This document shows, one piece after another, positions 7,569-13,651 of a DNA stretch of 14,734 bases. The notes under the pieces are model-generated. The model did no database searches. It saw only the letters and a program-made list of their open reading frames with translations, and was not told where the DNA came from. The stretch is from assembly GCA_002337925.1 (NCBI GenBank), contig DDHB01000034.1:1-14734 (forward strand), read 5' to 3'. Position numbers and translations under genes: made by a program. Each line of letters starts with the position of its first letter. The stretch's first letter is position 1. The DNA comes from Sporomusaceae bacterium UBA1887. GTDB taxonomy: Bacteria > Bacillota > Negativicutes > Sporomusales > DSM-15969.

Positions 7569-7727
7569 TACCGTGTCAGCTCTAATCCAGTGAATAATGG
7601 CGGTCTATTTTCCACAACTCTTCGTTGTCGTCAGTCAACATACATCCAGTATGCTTCCCTTCTCCGCCTCGATTTGCGAAAAATAGCCTCACCACTATCC
7701 TTCCGTTTTAGAGCTGACAAGGTACTA
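7566..7727. repeat. Imperfect palindromic, MITE-like intergenic element
   Basis: A 20-base terminal inverted repeat (7566-7585 and 7708-7727, one mismatch at the eighth base) encloses 122 bases. Both ends finish in TA, as expected if a TA target was duplicated on insertion. A second tier of pairing joins 7592-7611 with 7680-7700, allowing a one-base slip. The core holds two 5-bp hairpins: ACAAC/GTTGT at 7614-7628 and CATAC/GTATG at 7639-7653. The unit could therefore fold into one long branched hairpin. It codes for nothing convincing. It starts on the stop codon of the yteA-like gene. It could be a non-autonomous transposon remnant, a REP-like repeat, or a structured RNA or terminator-like element. 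Only one copy is in the window, so repetitiveness cannot be shown here. Confidence 0.7.
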
Positions 7728-7793
7728 GGCGTGCTCGGTTTTATATTTCTTTGCCGGATGTGTATTTTGGTGATGAGGGAGGGCGGTTAACTA

Positions 7794-8504
7794 GTGATAG
7801 ATCCGGCAACGACTAAATCTTATCTTGTAAAATTAGGCGTATTGGCACTAGCTTTTGCCGCCTATTTTTATTTGCCGGGGATTCAAGAATTTATCACTAA
7901 TGGGCTGGCATACCTTCGGCTGCGAAATTTTGAGGGATTACGGCAATTTATTTTGGCGTATGGTGTTTGGGCTCCTCTGACGAGTATATCCTTAATGGCA
8001 ATTCAGTCGATGGTGCCCCTTGTACCGGGAATTGCCATTACGATTACAAATGCGTGGATATTTGGCTGGGAATTAGGCGCTTTTTATTCCTGGATTGGTG
8101 CTTTGCTAGGTGCTACACTTGATTTTGGCATTGCCCGATGGTATGGCAGGCCGGTTGTCGAACGTTTTATTAGTGGTAAAATGCTTGATAAAGCGGATGG
8201 TTTTTTCAAAAAAAATGGTGTCTTGGCGGTGTTTATTACTCGTTTGACGCCAATAGTTCCTTTTAAGGTAATTAGTTATGGAGCCGGTTTAACAAAAATG
8301 CCGCACTTTCGTTTTGCTGTTGCTACTGGTATCGGGCAAACTCCGGCTATTGTCCTTTATTCCTTTATAGGCCAGAATCTAACACGCAGCTTGCGGGCTA
8401 CGATTGCAGTAACTTCACTGCTGATGGTTTTAGGCTTTAGTGCGTATTATTTTCGTGATACGCTGGAAAAATATTTTTTTTCTGCTAACGATAAGGAGCC
8501 TTGA
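7794..8504 (+). CDS. TVP38/TMEM64 (VTT/DedA-like) membrane protein
   Basis: A 236-residue multi-pass membrane protein of the VTT-domain family (TVP38/TMEM64, related to DedA). Members of this superfamily are linked to lipid scrambling or flipping and envelope homeostasis, but the substrate of this protein is unknown. Hydrophobic segments fall near 11-30, 55-75, 80-110, 143-165, 173-195 and 204-221. The conserved re-entrant motifs are visible: QSMVPLVPGIAITITNAWIFG (70-90) with GALLGATLDFGIARWYG, and later RLTPIVPFKVISYGAGLTKM with F(173-176) and GIGQTPAIV. The start is GTG at 7794, with GAGGGAGGG (about 7775-7783) some 10 bases upstream. It follows the palindromic element and stands apart from its neighbours. 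Its own promoter is not evident. Translation ends in KEP just before an AT-rich gap. Confidence 0.9.
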   Translation: MIDPATTKSYLVKLGVLALAFAAYFYLPGIQEFITNGLAYLRLRNFEGLRQFILAYGVWAPLTSISLMAIQSMVPLVPGIAITITNAWIFGWELGAFYSWIGALLGATLDFGIARWYGRPVVERFISGKMLDKADGFFKKNGVLAVFITRLTPIVPFKVISYGAGLTKMPHFRFAVATGIGQTPAIVLYSFIGQNLTRSLRATIAVTSLLMVLGFSAYYFRDTLEKYFFSANDKEP

Positions 8505-8546
8505 TGGGGGATAAGAAAGTATTATTTTAGTGATATTAATAATTGT

Positions 8547-8577
8547 AGTGAACAATAATTTTTTTTTACTGTTCACT
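8547..8577. repeat. Inverted repeat upstream of the ferredoxin promoter
   Basis: Perfect 8-base arms AGTGAACA (8547-8554) and TGTTCACT (8570-8577) flank a 15-base centre containing nine T. The right arm covers the position expected for the -35 of the ferredoxin promoter, so an operator role is possible. The T run lies inside the loop, so this is not a normal terminator. A weaker overlapping stem, ATTGT/ACAAT (8542-8556), followed by the T run could weakly terminate the upstream gene. Confidence 0.45.
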
Positions 8578-8587
8578 GGCAAATTTA

Positions 8588-8596
8588 TGTTATAAT
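8588..8596 (+). promoter_or_regulatory. Extended -10 promoter of the ferredoxin gene
   Basis: TGTTATAAT at 8588-8596 is a perfect extended -10 element (TG, one base, then TATAAT). The region 16-18 bases upstream (ACTGTTC) matches the -35 consensus poorly, which an extended -10 can compensate. Transcription would begin near 8603, about 27 bases before the start codon. Confidence 0.75.
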
Positions 8597-8629
8597 GTAG
8601 TTAACAAAATATGGGGGGTGAATGAGTCA

Positions 8630-8797
8630 ATGTACATAATTAACAGCGACTGTATTAAGTGCGGTGCATGTGCTTCGGTTTGTCCCGTAGGTGCTATTTC
8701 CGAAGGTGATGCCCAATACAACATCGATGAACAATGTATCGACTGTGGTTCATGCGCAGCTGTATGTCCCGTAGGAGCTATCAGCCCGGGTGAATAA
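8630..8797 (+). CDS. Small 2[4Fe-4S] ferredoxin
   Basis: A 55-residue clostridial-type ferredoxin carrying low-potential electrons in the cytosol. Two CxxCxxCxxxCP motifs are complete: CIKCGACASVCP (residues 8-19) and CIDCGSCAAVCP (37-48). Each is followed by VGAIS, and the two halves are clear internal duplicates even at base level (TGTCCCGTAGG occurs in both). The ATG at 8630 is preceded by GGGGGGTGA (8613-8621). An ATG at 8622 is in another frame. It has its own promoter and a terminator overlapping its stop codon, so it is probably monocistronic and well expressed. The redox partner cannot be told from the context, as no oxidoreductase gene is adjacent. Ferredoxins of this kind are central to anaerobic metabolism, consistent with an anaerobic host. 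Confidence 0.95.
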   Translation: MYIINSDCIKCGACASVCPVGAISEGDAQYNIDEQCIDCGSCAAVCPVGAISPGE

Positions 8798-8836
8798 ATA
8801 ATAAGTCCAGCTATTCGCTGGACTTATTATTTTTTG
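8797..8836 (+). terminator. Rho-independent terminator of the ferredoxin gene
   Basis: A perfect 15-bp stem (arms 8797-8811 and 8817-8831, loop TATTC) runs into T at 8831-8835. The 5' arm begins on the last base of the ferredoxin stop codon. The AT-rich outer half is flanked by A on the left and T on the right, so it may also work on the minus strand. Confidence 0.95.
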
Positions 8837-9063
8837 CTGCTTTTAAGAAATATACTACACTGACATCAAGCCGCTTTTCAGTTATTCTGGGAAGTATGGA
8901 TATAGACTGATTGGATCACAATAAAATGCGCAGATTTTGAGGAATAGTGGTTTTGGGAAGCATAAAAAATAAACTTTAAAGCGCAGCATTTAGCTGGGCT
9001 TCTTTACGTTTGAGGAAATATTGAGTATCATGTAAATAATACCAGGAAAGCAGGTGGGAAATA
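8837..9063. other. Gap between ferredoxin and mgsA; no gene seen
   Basis: About 227 bases without a credible reading frame. A small hairpin at 8979-9001 (AAGC-G-CAGC, loop ATTTA, GCTG-G-GCTT) is followed by a T-rich stretch and might be a weak terminator or leader structure. A poor promoter candidate for mgsA is TTGAGG (9010-9015) with TAAATA (9033-9038), 17 bases apart; the -10 is far from consensus. AGGTGGG at 9052-9058 is the mgsA ribosome binding site. Confidence 0.4.
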
Positions 9064-9441
9064 TTGAAAACAATTGCACTCATTGCCCATGATAGGAAGA
9101 AAGAAGATATGGTATTGTTTGTTCAGAAGCATTTGTCTATTTTACAAATGCACAATTTGGTTGCTACTGCCACTACGGGGAGACTAATCAAGGAAAACAC
9201 CGGACTTGAAGTGACAACTTATTTATCTGGACCGCTCGGCGGGGACATGCAGATTGGGGCTTTAATAGCAAGCCAATCCATTGATATTGTCATCTTTTTA
9301 CGTGATCCGCTGACAGCGCAGCCCCATGAACCGGATATAACGGCACTTCTTAGAGTGTGTGACGTTCATAATGTTCCGGTGGCAACGAATGAGTGCTGTG
9401 GACATATGCTGGTTGCAGCAATGCATAATCAAAATAATTAA
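9064..9441 (+). CDS. Methylglyoxal synthase
   Basis: A 125-residue MgsA that converts dihydroxyacetone phosphate to methylglyoxal and phosphate, a bypass of lower glycolysis used when sugar phosphates build up. The active-site set of E. coli MgsA is intact, shifted by ten residues: H9, D10 and K13 in IAHDRKK, D61 in SGPLGGDMQIGA, D81 in FLRDP, H88 and D91 in QPHEPD. The phosphate-binding TATTG lies at 35-39. The protein is shorter than the 137-152 residues of the Bacillus and E. coli enzymes, mainly at the termini. The start is TTG at 9064, with AGGTGGG 5 bases upstream; no in-frame ATG lies nearby. It is 32 bases ahead of lspA with no terminator between, so it may head the lspA-rluD-pyrR transcript, an unusual partner for that operon. 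Confidence 0.95.
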   Translation: MKTIALIAHDRKKEDMVLFVQKHLSILQMHNLVATATTGRLIKENTGLEVTTYLSGPLGGDMQIGALIASQSIDIVIFLRDPLTAQPHEPDITALLRVCDVHNVPVATNECCGHMLVAAMHNQNN

Positions 9442-9473
9442 CCGGATAAGTTGTTGGATGGGAGAGAAGATAT

Positions 9474-9926
9474 GTGCCGATATTAATATTGGCAATGGCA
9501 GTTGTAGTCATTGATCAATGGTCTAAATACTTTGTTCAAACGCATATGAGCCTGGGTATGTCCATTCCCGTTATACCCTCAGTTTTTCACTTGACTTACA
9601 TATTGAATCCTGGTGCAGCTTTTGGTATCTTAGAAAACCAAAGAACATTCTTTGTCATCATCGGTCTGCTGATGATTGGTGCTGTATTGTATCTATATCC
9701 GCGCATTCCTGATAAAATGAAGCTGCTAAGATTGGGGACAGGCTTGATGATGGGGGGCGCAGTAGGCAATGTTATTGACCGGATTCAAACAGGCTATGTA
9801 GTAGATTTTTTTGATTTTCGCATTTGGCCGATATTTAATATTGCCGATATTGCTATTGTTACTGGCGTGTCATGTATTATTTATACTTTGGTATTTACCG
9901 CTGAAATAAAGGATGAGGCAAATTGA
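9474..9926 (+). CDS. Lipoprotein signal peptidase (signal peptidase II)
   Basis: A 150-residue LspA, the membrane aspartyl protease that removes the signal peptide from prolipoproteins after lipidation of the +1 cysteine. Four transmembrane segments are visible (about 1-20, 56-76, 86-101 and 119-142). Conserved blocks are VVVIDQWSK near the N terminus, NPGAAFGIL (45-53), GGAVGNVIDRIQTGYVVDF and FNIADIAIV. The catalytic dyad is D111 (VVDF) and D125 (NIAD). D102 in GNVIDR is also conserved. The start is GTG at 9474, 8 bases after GGGAGA. An ATG two bases earlier is out of frame and stops at once. The stop overlaps the TTG start of rluD in TTGA. The order lspA-rluD-pyrR is the same as in Bacillus (lspA-ylyB-pyrR). 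Confidence 0.97.
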   Translation: MPILILAMAVVVIDQWSKYFVQTHMSLGMSIPVIPSVFHLTYILNPGAAFGILENQRTFFVIIGLLMIGAVLYLYPRIPDKMKLLRLGTGLMMGGAVGNVIDRIQTGYVVDFFDFRIWPIFNIADIAIVTGVSCIIYTLVFTAEIKDEAN

Positions 9927-10846
9927 GCACCGAAAAACAGTACTGCCTGCAGGTAGCTGAAGCAGAAGAGAATCAGCGGGTTGACATTTACCTGGCGCAG
10001 CATATGGGAATCTCCCGCTCTCACGCGCAAAAAATAATTGCTGCCGGTCAGGTTTTGGTGAACAAAAAAATAATTAAAGCCAACTATAAGGTGGCCTGTA
10101 ATGACAATGTGGAAGCATTGTTAGCTGAGGCTCAGCCTGCAGAAATCCGGCCTGAGTCAATCCCGCTGGATGTGGTATATGAAGATGATCATATGATCAT
10201 TATCAACAAGCCGCGAGGGATGGTCGTACATCCTGCGGCAGGCAATTACAGCGGAACTCTGGTAAATGCCCTGCTGGAACATTGTCAGGATTTATCGGGA
10301 ATTAACGGGGTGATACGCCCCGGAATTGTCCATCGTCTGGATAAAGACACATCAGGAGTGATGGTTGTTGCAAAAAATGACCAGTCTCATCTTAATCTGG
10401 CTTTACAGATAAAAGAACGCCACGCCAGTCGTAAATATATTGCTATTGTTCATGGAAATATTAAAGAGGAGCAGGGTGTGATTAATGCGCCAATTGGCAG
10501 GCATCCTGTTGACCGGAAAAAGATGGCTGTCGTTTTTTCGAATAGCAAGACTGCTATAACTCACTTCCGGACAATCGAAAGATTTGGCAATTATACAGTG
10601 GTTGAATGCAAGCTGCAAACGGGGCGGACTCATCAAATACGCGTCCATATGGCTCATATCGGTCACCCCGTAGTTGGTGATCCTAAATATGGTCCTGAAA
10701 AGCAGCATTTTACGATTGCGGGCCAGGCGCTGCATTCCGCGCAGCTATCCCTTGCTCATCCTGTCACAGGCGAGACGATGTGTTTTTCTGCTCCGCTGCC
10801 TGCTGATATGGAGATGATACTAGCTAATTTACGAAAAGGTAAGTAA
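9923..10846 (+). CDS. RluA/RluD family ribosomal pseudouridine synthase
   Basis: A 307-residue pseudouridine synthase that isomerises uridines in large-subunit rRNA. An S4 RNA-binding domain occupies about 15-75 (NQRVDIYLAQHMGISRSHAQ, with GQVLVNKKI). The catalytic domain follows, with the motif HRLDKDTSG and the catalytic aspartate D140. Later motifs are RKYIAIVHG, LQTGRTHQIRVHMAHIGHPV and GDPKYG. Size and S4 domain favour the RluD/YlyB branch over RluA. The exact target uridines cannot be read from sequence. The start is TTG at 9923, overlapping the lspA stop by 4 bases, with GGATGAGG just upstream, so translation is probably coupled to lspA. pyrR begins 17 bases after the stop. Confidence 0.95.
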   Translation: MSTEKQYCLQVAEAEENQRVDIYLAQHMGISRSHAQKIIAAGQVLVNKKIIKANYKVACNDNVEALLAEAQPAEIRPESIPLDVVYEDDHMIIINKPRGMVVHPAAGNYSGTLVNALLEHCQDLSGINGVIRPGIVHRLDKDTSGVMVVAKNDQSHLNLALQIKERHASRKYIAIVHGNIKEEQGVINAPIGRHPVDRKKMAVVFSNSKTAITHFRTIERFGNYTVVECKLQTGRTHQIRVHMAHIGHPVVGDPKYGPEKQHFTIAGQALHSAQLSLAHPVTGETMCFSAPLPADMEMILANLRKGK

Positions 10847-10863
10847 AGAGAGGAGAATAAGAG

Positions 10864-11415
10864 ATGCCGATTTTTACAGAGAAAACAGTAATTATGGATG
10901 CTCAGGCTATTCGCAGAGCAATCATTCGCGTTGCTCATGAAATAATTGAAAAAAATAAGGGTGTCCATGAGGTTGTATTAGTAGGTGTTAGAACACGGGG
11001 AGTGCCGCTAGCCGAACGGTTAGCAGCAGAGATTGAAAGCATTGAAGGGATTAAAGTGCCGGTAGGAATACTCGATATTACGTTGTATCGTGATGATTTG
11101 TCGACACTTGGCCACCAGCCGATTGTTCATGAGACACAAATTGCAGCAGATATTAACGGTAAAAAAGTAATTCTTATCGATGATGTTTTGTATACAGGAC
11201 GCACGGCAAGAGCTGCTCTTGATGCTTTAGTAGATATTGGCCGCCCAGAAGTGATTCAACTGGCGGTATTGGTTGATCGTGGACATCGCGAACTACCCAT
11301 TCGTGCTGATTATGTCGGCAAGAATGTGCCTACATCCCGCAAAGAAATTGTCAGCGTTCAATTGGAAGCGGTCGATCAGGCTGAACAAGTTATAATTAAA
11401 GAAATCGTAGAATAA
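10864..11415 (+). CDS. PyrR, pyrimidine operon regulator / uracil phosphoribosyltransferase
   Basis: A 183-residue PyrR. In Firmicutes it binds UMP or PRPP and an anti-antiterminator loop in pyr mRNA to attenuate pyrimidine genes, and it has uracil phosphoribosyltransferase activity. The PRPP loop is VILIDDVLYTGRT (102-114). Other family marks are VGVRTRGVPLAERL, DITLYRDDLS, LAVLVDRGHRELPI and VGKNVPTS. AGAGGAGA lies upstream of the ATG. It ends the lspA operon. I did not recognise a PyrR-binding attenuator within the window, and no pyr biosynthetic gene follows, so its targets are elsewhere. In Bacillus pyrR heads the pyr operon, so here it has been separated from it. Confidence 0.96.
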   Translation: MPIFTEKTVIMDAQAIRRAIIRVAHEIIEKNKGVHEVVLVGVRTRGVPLAERLAAEIESIEGIKVPVGILDITLYRDDLSTLGHQPIVHETQIAADINGKKVILIDDVLYTGRTARAALDALVDIGRPEVIQLAVLVDRGHRELPIRADYVGKNVPTSRKEIVSVQLEAVDQAEQVIIKEIVE

Positions 11416-11417
11416 TA

Positions 11418-11455
11418 AGATACCCGGTGCCATGTTCAATGTGCACCGGGTATCT
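11418..11455. terminator. Shared terminator between pyrR and ylbJ
   Basis: A 13-bp GC-rich stem (arms 11418-11430 and 11443-11455, 12-base loop) lies between convergent genes. T tracts are weak: TATCTATCTC on the plus strand and TTATTATT on the minus strand. A bidirectional terminator is the likely role. Confidence 0.75.
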
Positions 11456-11471
11456 ATCTCACTGACACAAC

Positions 11472-12725
11472 CTAGCTTTTTGCGTAAGAATACAGGGTTT
11501 TAATTAAATGCAGGGCAATGGACAGCGTAATAAGGATTCCAAAAAGCAGGAGGAACTGATAAAATACCTGTTCAGTTCTAGTTGCCCATGAAGTCCAGGA
11601 ATTTGCACTGCTGATGGTATAGGCAGTGGGGATTGTCAATGATTTTGCAACTTCCTGTGCAGGGCCCAGCAGTAAGAATGTCAGAACAGCTGCAAATACT
11701 GCATGGAGAAAACGGGCTACCATATAGGGACCCATGCGAATGCCGGATTCGATGACGATGCTTGCAACTTGACCATGTACGGACAAGCCGCTCCAGGCGA
11801 TAATGGCACCAGCAATTGCTACTCGTTGTGCAAGTGGTGCGTCAGCCTGGCTTGCGACCATGGAGCCGATGTCAAGTTCAAACAAACCGCTTACTAATGC
11901 CGGTGCAAGGGATGTGCTTATCCCCAGGAGCTGTAACCAAAATGAGAAAAAAGAAGTGAATATATCTGTTAAACCAATGACGGATATAATACGCAAAAAA
12001 ACGGAAAACAATATGATAAAACCGCCAATTAGTAAGATCGTATTCATCGAAGTTTTGACCGAATCACCTAATAATTGACCTAAAGAACGTTTATCTTCCT
12101 GCCGGGCGTTATAAAGCGCCCGAAAAGCTCTAACGAGGATGTTGACAGAGGCTTTCTTCGGGCTGGCGGTTTCCAGCTGATCCCGGCTCCGGCCATGAAA
12201 GCGGAAAATAATACCAACTAGAAAGCTGGCAAGATAATGGGCAAGAGCAATGGTGGGACCAAGCTCAGGCATTGCGAACATGCCGACTGCTACGGCACCA
12301 AACATAAATAGCGGATCAGCTGTATTCGTAAATGAGAGAAGCCGCTCCGCTTCAACCGCAGTACATAATTGATTCTGACGAAACTTACAGGTGATAACGG
12401 CATCCATTGGATACCCGGAAGCAAGACCCATGGACATAGCAAAAGCTCCGACGCCCGGGACATTGAAAATAGGACGCATCAACGGTTCCAATAATACTCC
12501 AATAAAGTGAACAATGCCAAAACCCATTAAAATTTCAGATAGAATGAAGAAAGGGAGCAAAGAGGGGAAAACTACATTCCACCATAAATTCAGTCCCATA
12601 ATGGCCGAGTCAAAAGCTTCTTTCGGATATTGGACCATTGCAATTGTGATAAATAAGATGCAAAAGGCCATACAATATGTTAGAAAGCGGGAACGGTAGT
12701 TTCTTCCCTTGCTCCAGACACTCAT
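11472..12725 (-). CDS. Sporulation integral membrane protein YlbJ (SpoVV)
   Basis: A 417-residue polytopic membrane protein of the YlbJ family, with nucleoside-recognition (Gate) type domains. In B. subtilis the homologue, renamed SpoVV, is made under sigma-E in the mother cell and is needed for dipicolinic acid to cross the outer forespore membrane. Motifs seen are FPSLLPFFILSEILMG (53-68), LEPLMRPIFNVPGVGAFAMS, MGLASGYPMDAV, ERLLSFTNTADPLFMFGAVAVGMF and, in the second half, WSGLSVHGQVASIV. Hydrophobic segments are spread over the whole length. AAGGAGGAGA lies about 8 bases ahead of the ATG, and a sigma-E-like promoter lies further upstream (12763-12791). It is divergent from the patatin gene, whereas in Bacillus ylbJ and ylbK are co-directional. 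Its presence is the best sign that the host forms spores. Confidence 0.93.
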   Translation of the reverse strand: MSVWSKGRNYRSRFLTYCMAFCILFITIAMVQYPKEAFDSAIMGLNLWWNVVFPSLLPFFILSEILMGFGIVHFIGVLLEPLMRPIFNVPGVGAFAMSMGLASGYPMDAVITCKFRQNQLCTAVEAERLLSFTNTADPLFMFGAVAVGMFAMPELGPTIALAHYLASFLVGIIFRFHGRSRDQLETASPKKASVNILVRAFRALYNARQEDKRSLGQLLGDSVKTSMNTILLIGGFIILFSVFLRIISVIGLTDIFTSFFSFWLQLLGISTSLAPALVSGLFELDIGSMVASQADAPLAQRVAIAGAIIAWSGLSVHGQVASIVIESGIRMGPYMVARFLHAVFAAVLTFLLLGPAQEVAKSLTIPTAYTISSANSWTSWATRTEQVFYQFLLLFGILITLSIALHLIKTLYSYAKS

Positions 12726-12762
12726 AAAAATAATCTCCTCCTTTGCCAGGCGTCTGTTACTA

Positions 12763-12791
12763 TATATATGAGGAGACAGAGGTAATATAAC
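12763..12791 (-). promoter_or_regulatory. Sigma-E-like promoter for ylbJ
   Basis: On the minus strand GTTATATT (12784-12791) and CATATATA (12763-12770) are 13 bases apart. Against the Bacillus sigma-E pattern (GKCATATT, 13-15 bases, CATACAMT) the -35 matches 7 of 8 and the -10 matches 5 of 8, including the key CATA. Initiation would fall about 30 bases before the ylbJ start. The region is AT-rich, so a chance match is possible. The known sigma-E control of spoVV supports it. Confidence 0.55.
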
Positions 12792-12820
12792 TATTTAAAC
12801 ATTTTCCAAAGGAGGGTATT

Positions 12821-13651
12821 ATGAGACCCAAGATTGGTTTGGCTCTTGGTGCAGGAGGCTTGAGGGGACTTGCACATATTGGTGTTTTACGTGTATTGGA
12901 GAGAGAAAAAATACCGATTGATTATATTGCCGGATGCAGTATCGGCAGCTTAATTGGTGCCTTGTATTGTGCAGGTCTTGATGCAGAAACCATCTATAAA
13001 CTTGCAAAACATTTAAAGCGAAGACATTGGATTGATTTTGTTATTCCCAAAATGGGAATCATATCTGGAGACAGAGTACTGGCAATGCTTAGATTGCTGA
13101 CAAAACAAAAAAAATTCGAAGACTTATCCATCCCGTTATCAGTCATTGCAACTGATCTTGGAAATGGGCGGGAAGTTGTATTTAATGAGGGTGATGTGGC
13201 AACGGCCGTACGGGCAAGTATATCTGTTCCAGGTGTTTTTGTTCCTTATCAGCTTGGAGAAATTCTTTATGTAGATGGGGCGGTGCTAAATCCGACACCG
13301 ATTGACGTAGCACGAAAAATGGGCTCAGATTATGTAATTGCTGTCGATTTGGCGCACAAGGGTGAAACAGGGACGATTACGAATTTATTTGATGTGATTA
13401 TCCAGGCAATTAACATAATGGAGCGGCAAATGTTTAATCAACGGCAAGAGGAATGTGATGTGCTATTAAGGCCTAAAGTTGCGCATCTTTCGCCAAGCTC
13501 TTTTGATTCGATTGATGAATGTGTGGCTTTAGGGGAACAGGCTGCTGAAGAATCTCTGCCGGAAATTAAGCGGATTTTAGATAACAGCCTTACAGAAGAT
13601 GACTTGGAGAGCGAAGAAAATCAAGACCGCCAGCCCGAAATGCAGGATTAG
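12821..13651 (+). CDS. Patatin-like phospholipase / esterase (YlbK/RssA-like)
   Basis: A 276-residue protein with a bacterial patatin-like fold, expected to be a serine esterase or lipid acyl hydrolase in the cytosol. The oxyanion-hole loop is GAGGLRG (10-16) in ALGAGGLRGLAHIGVL. The nucleophile S40 lies in GCSIGS (GxSxG). The catalytic aspartate is D152 in VDGAVLNPTP, where DGA replaces the more usual DGG. The substrate is unknown. The last 25 or so residues are strongly acidic and lie outside the domain. GGAGGG at 12811-12816 precedes the ATG. The Bacillus relative YlbK also lies beside ylbJ and close to ylbM, so the neighbourhood is conserved although ylbJ is flipped. The 3' end overlaps the convergent tmcAL gene by 62 bases. 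Confidence 0.92.
   Translation: MRPKIGLALGAGGLRGLAHIGVLRVLEREKIPIDYIAGCSIGSLIGALYCAGLDAETIYKLAKHLKRRHWIDFVIPKMGIISGDRVLAMLRLLTKQKKFEDLSIPLSVIATDLGNGREVVFNEGDVATAVRASISVPGVFVPYQLGEILYVDGAVLNPTPIDVARKMGSDYVIAVDLAHKGETGTITNLFDVIIQAINIMERQMFNQRQEECDVLLRPKVAHLSPSSFDSIDECVALGEQAAEESLPEIKRILDNSLTEDDLESEENQDRQPEMQD

Noticed and set aside
7590..7790. 66-codon open frame after the yteA-like gene
   Set aside because: It runs through the palindromic element, has no ribosome binding site at its start and no family features; the frame is a by-product of the repeat.
8622..8632. Earlier ATG at 8622 as ferredoxin start
   Set aside because: It is out of frame with the cysteine motifs; the ATG at 8630 is in frame with correct spacing from GGGGGGTGA.
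12743..12770. Plus-strand promoter TTGCCA, 16 bases, TATATG for the patatin gene
   Set aside because: The -10 is weak and lies in a run of alternating T and A that also matches the opposite-strand sigma-E pattern; too ambiguous to list.
12819..13007. Minus-strand open frame inside the patatin gene
   Set aside because: It lies opposite a gene with clear catalytic motifs, has no family resemblance and no ribosome binding site.
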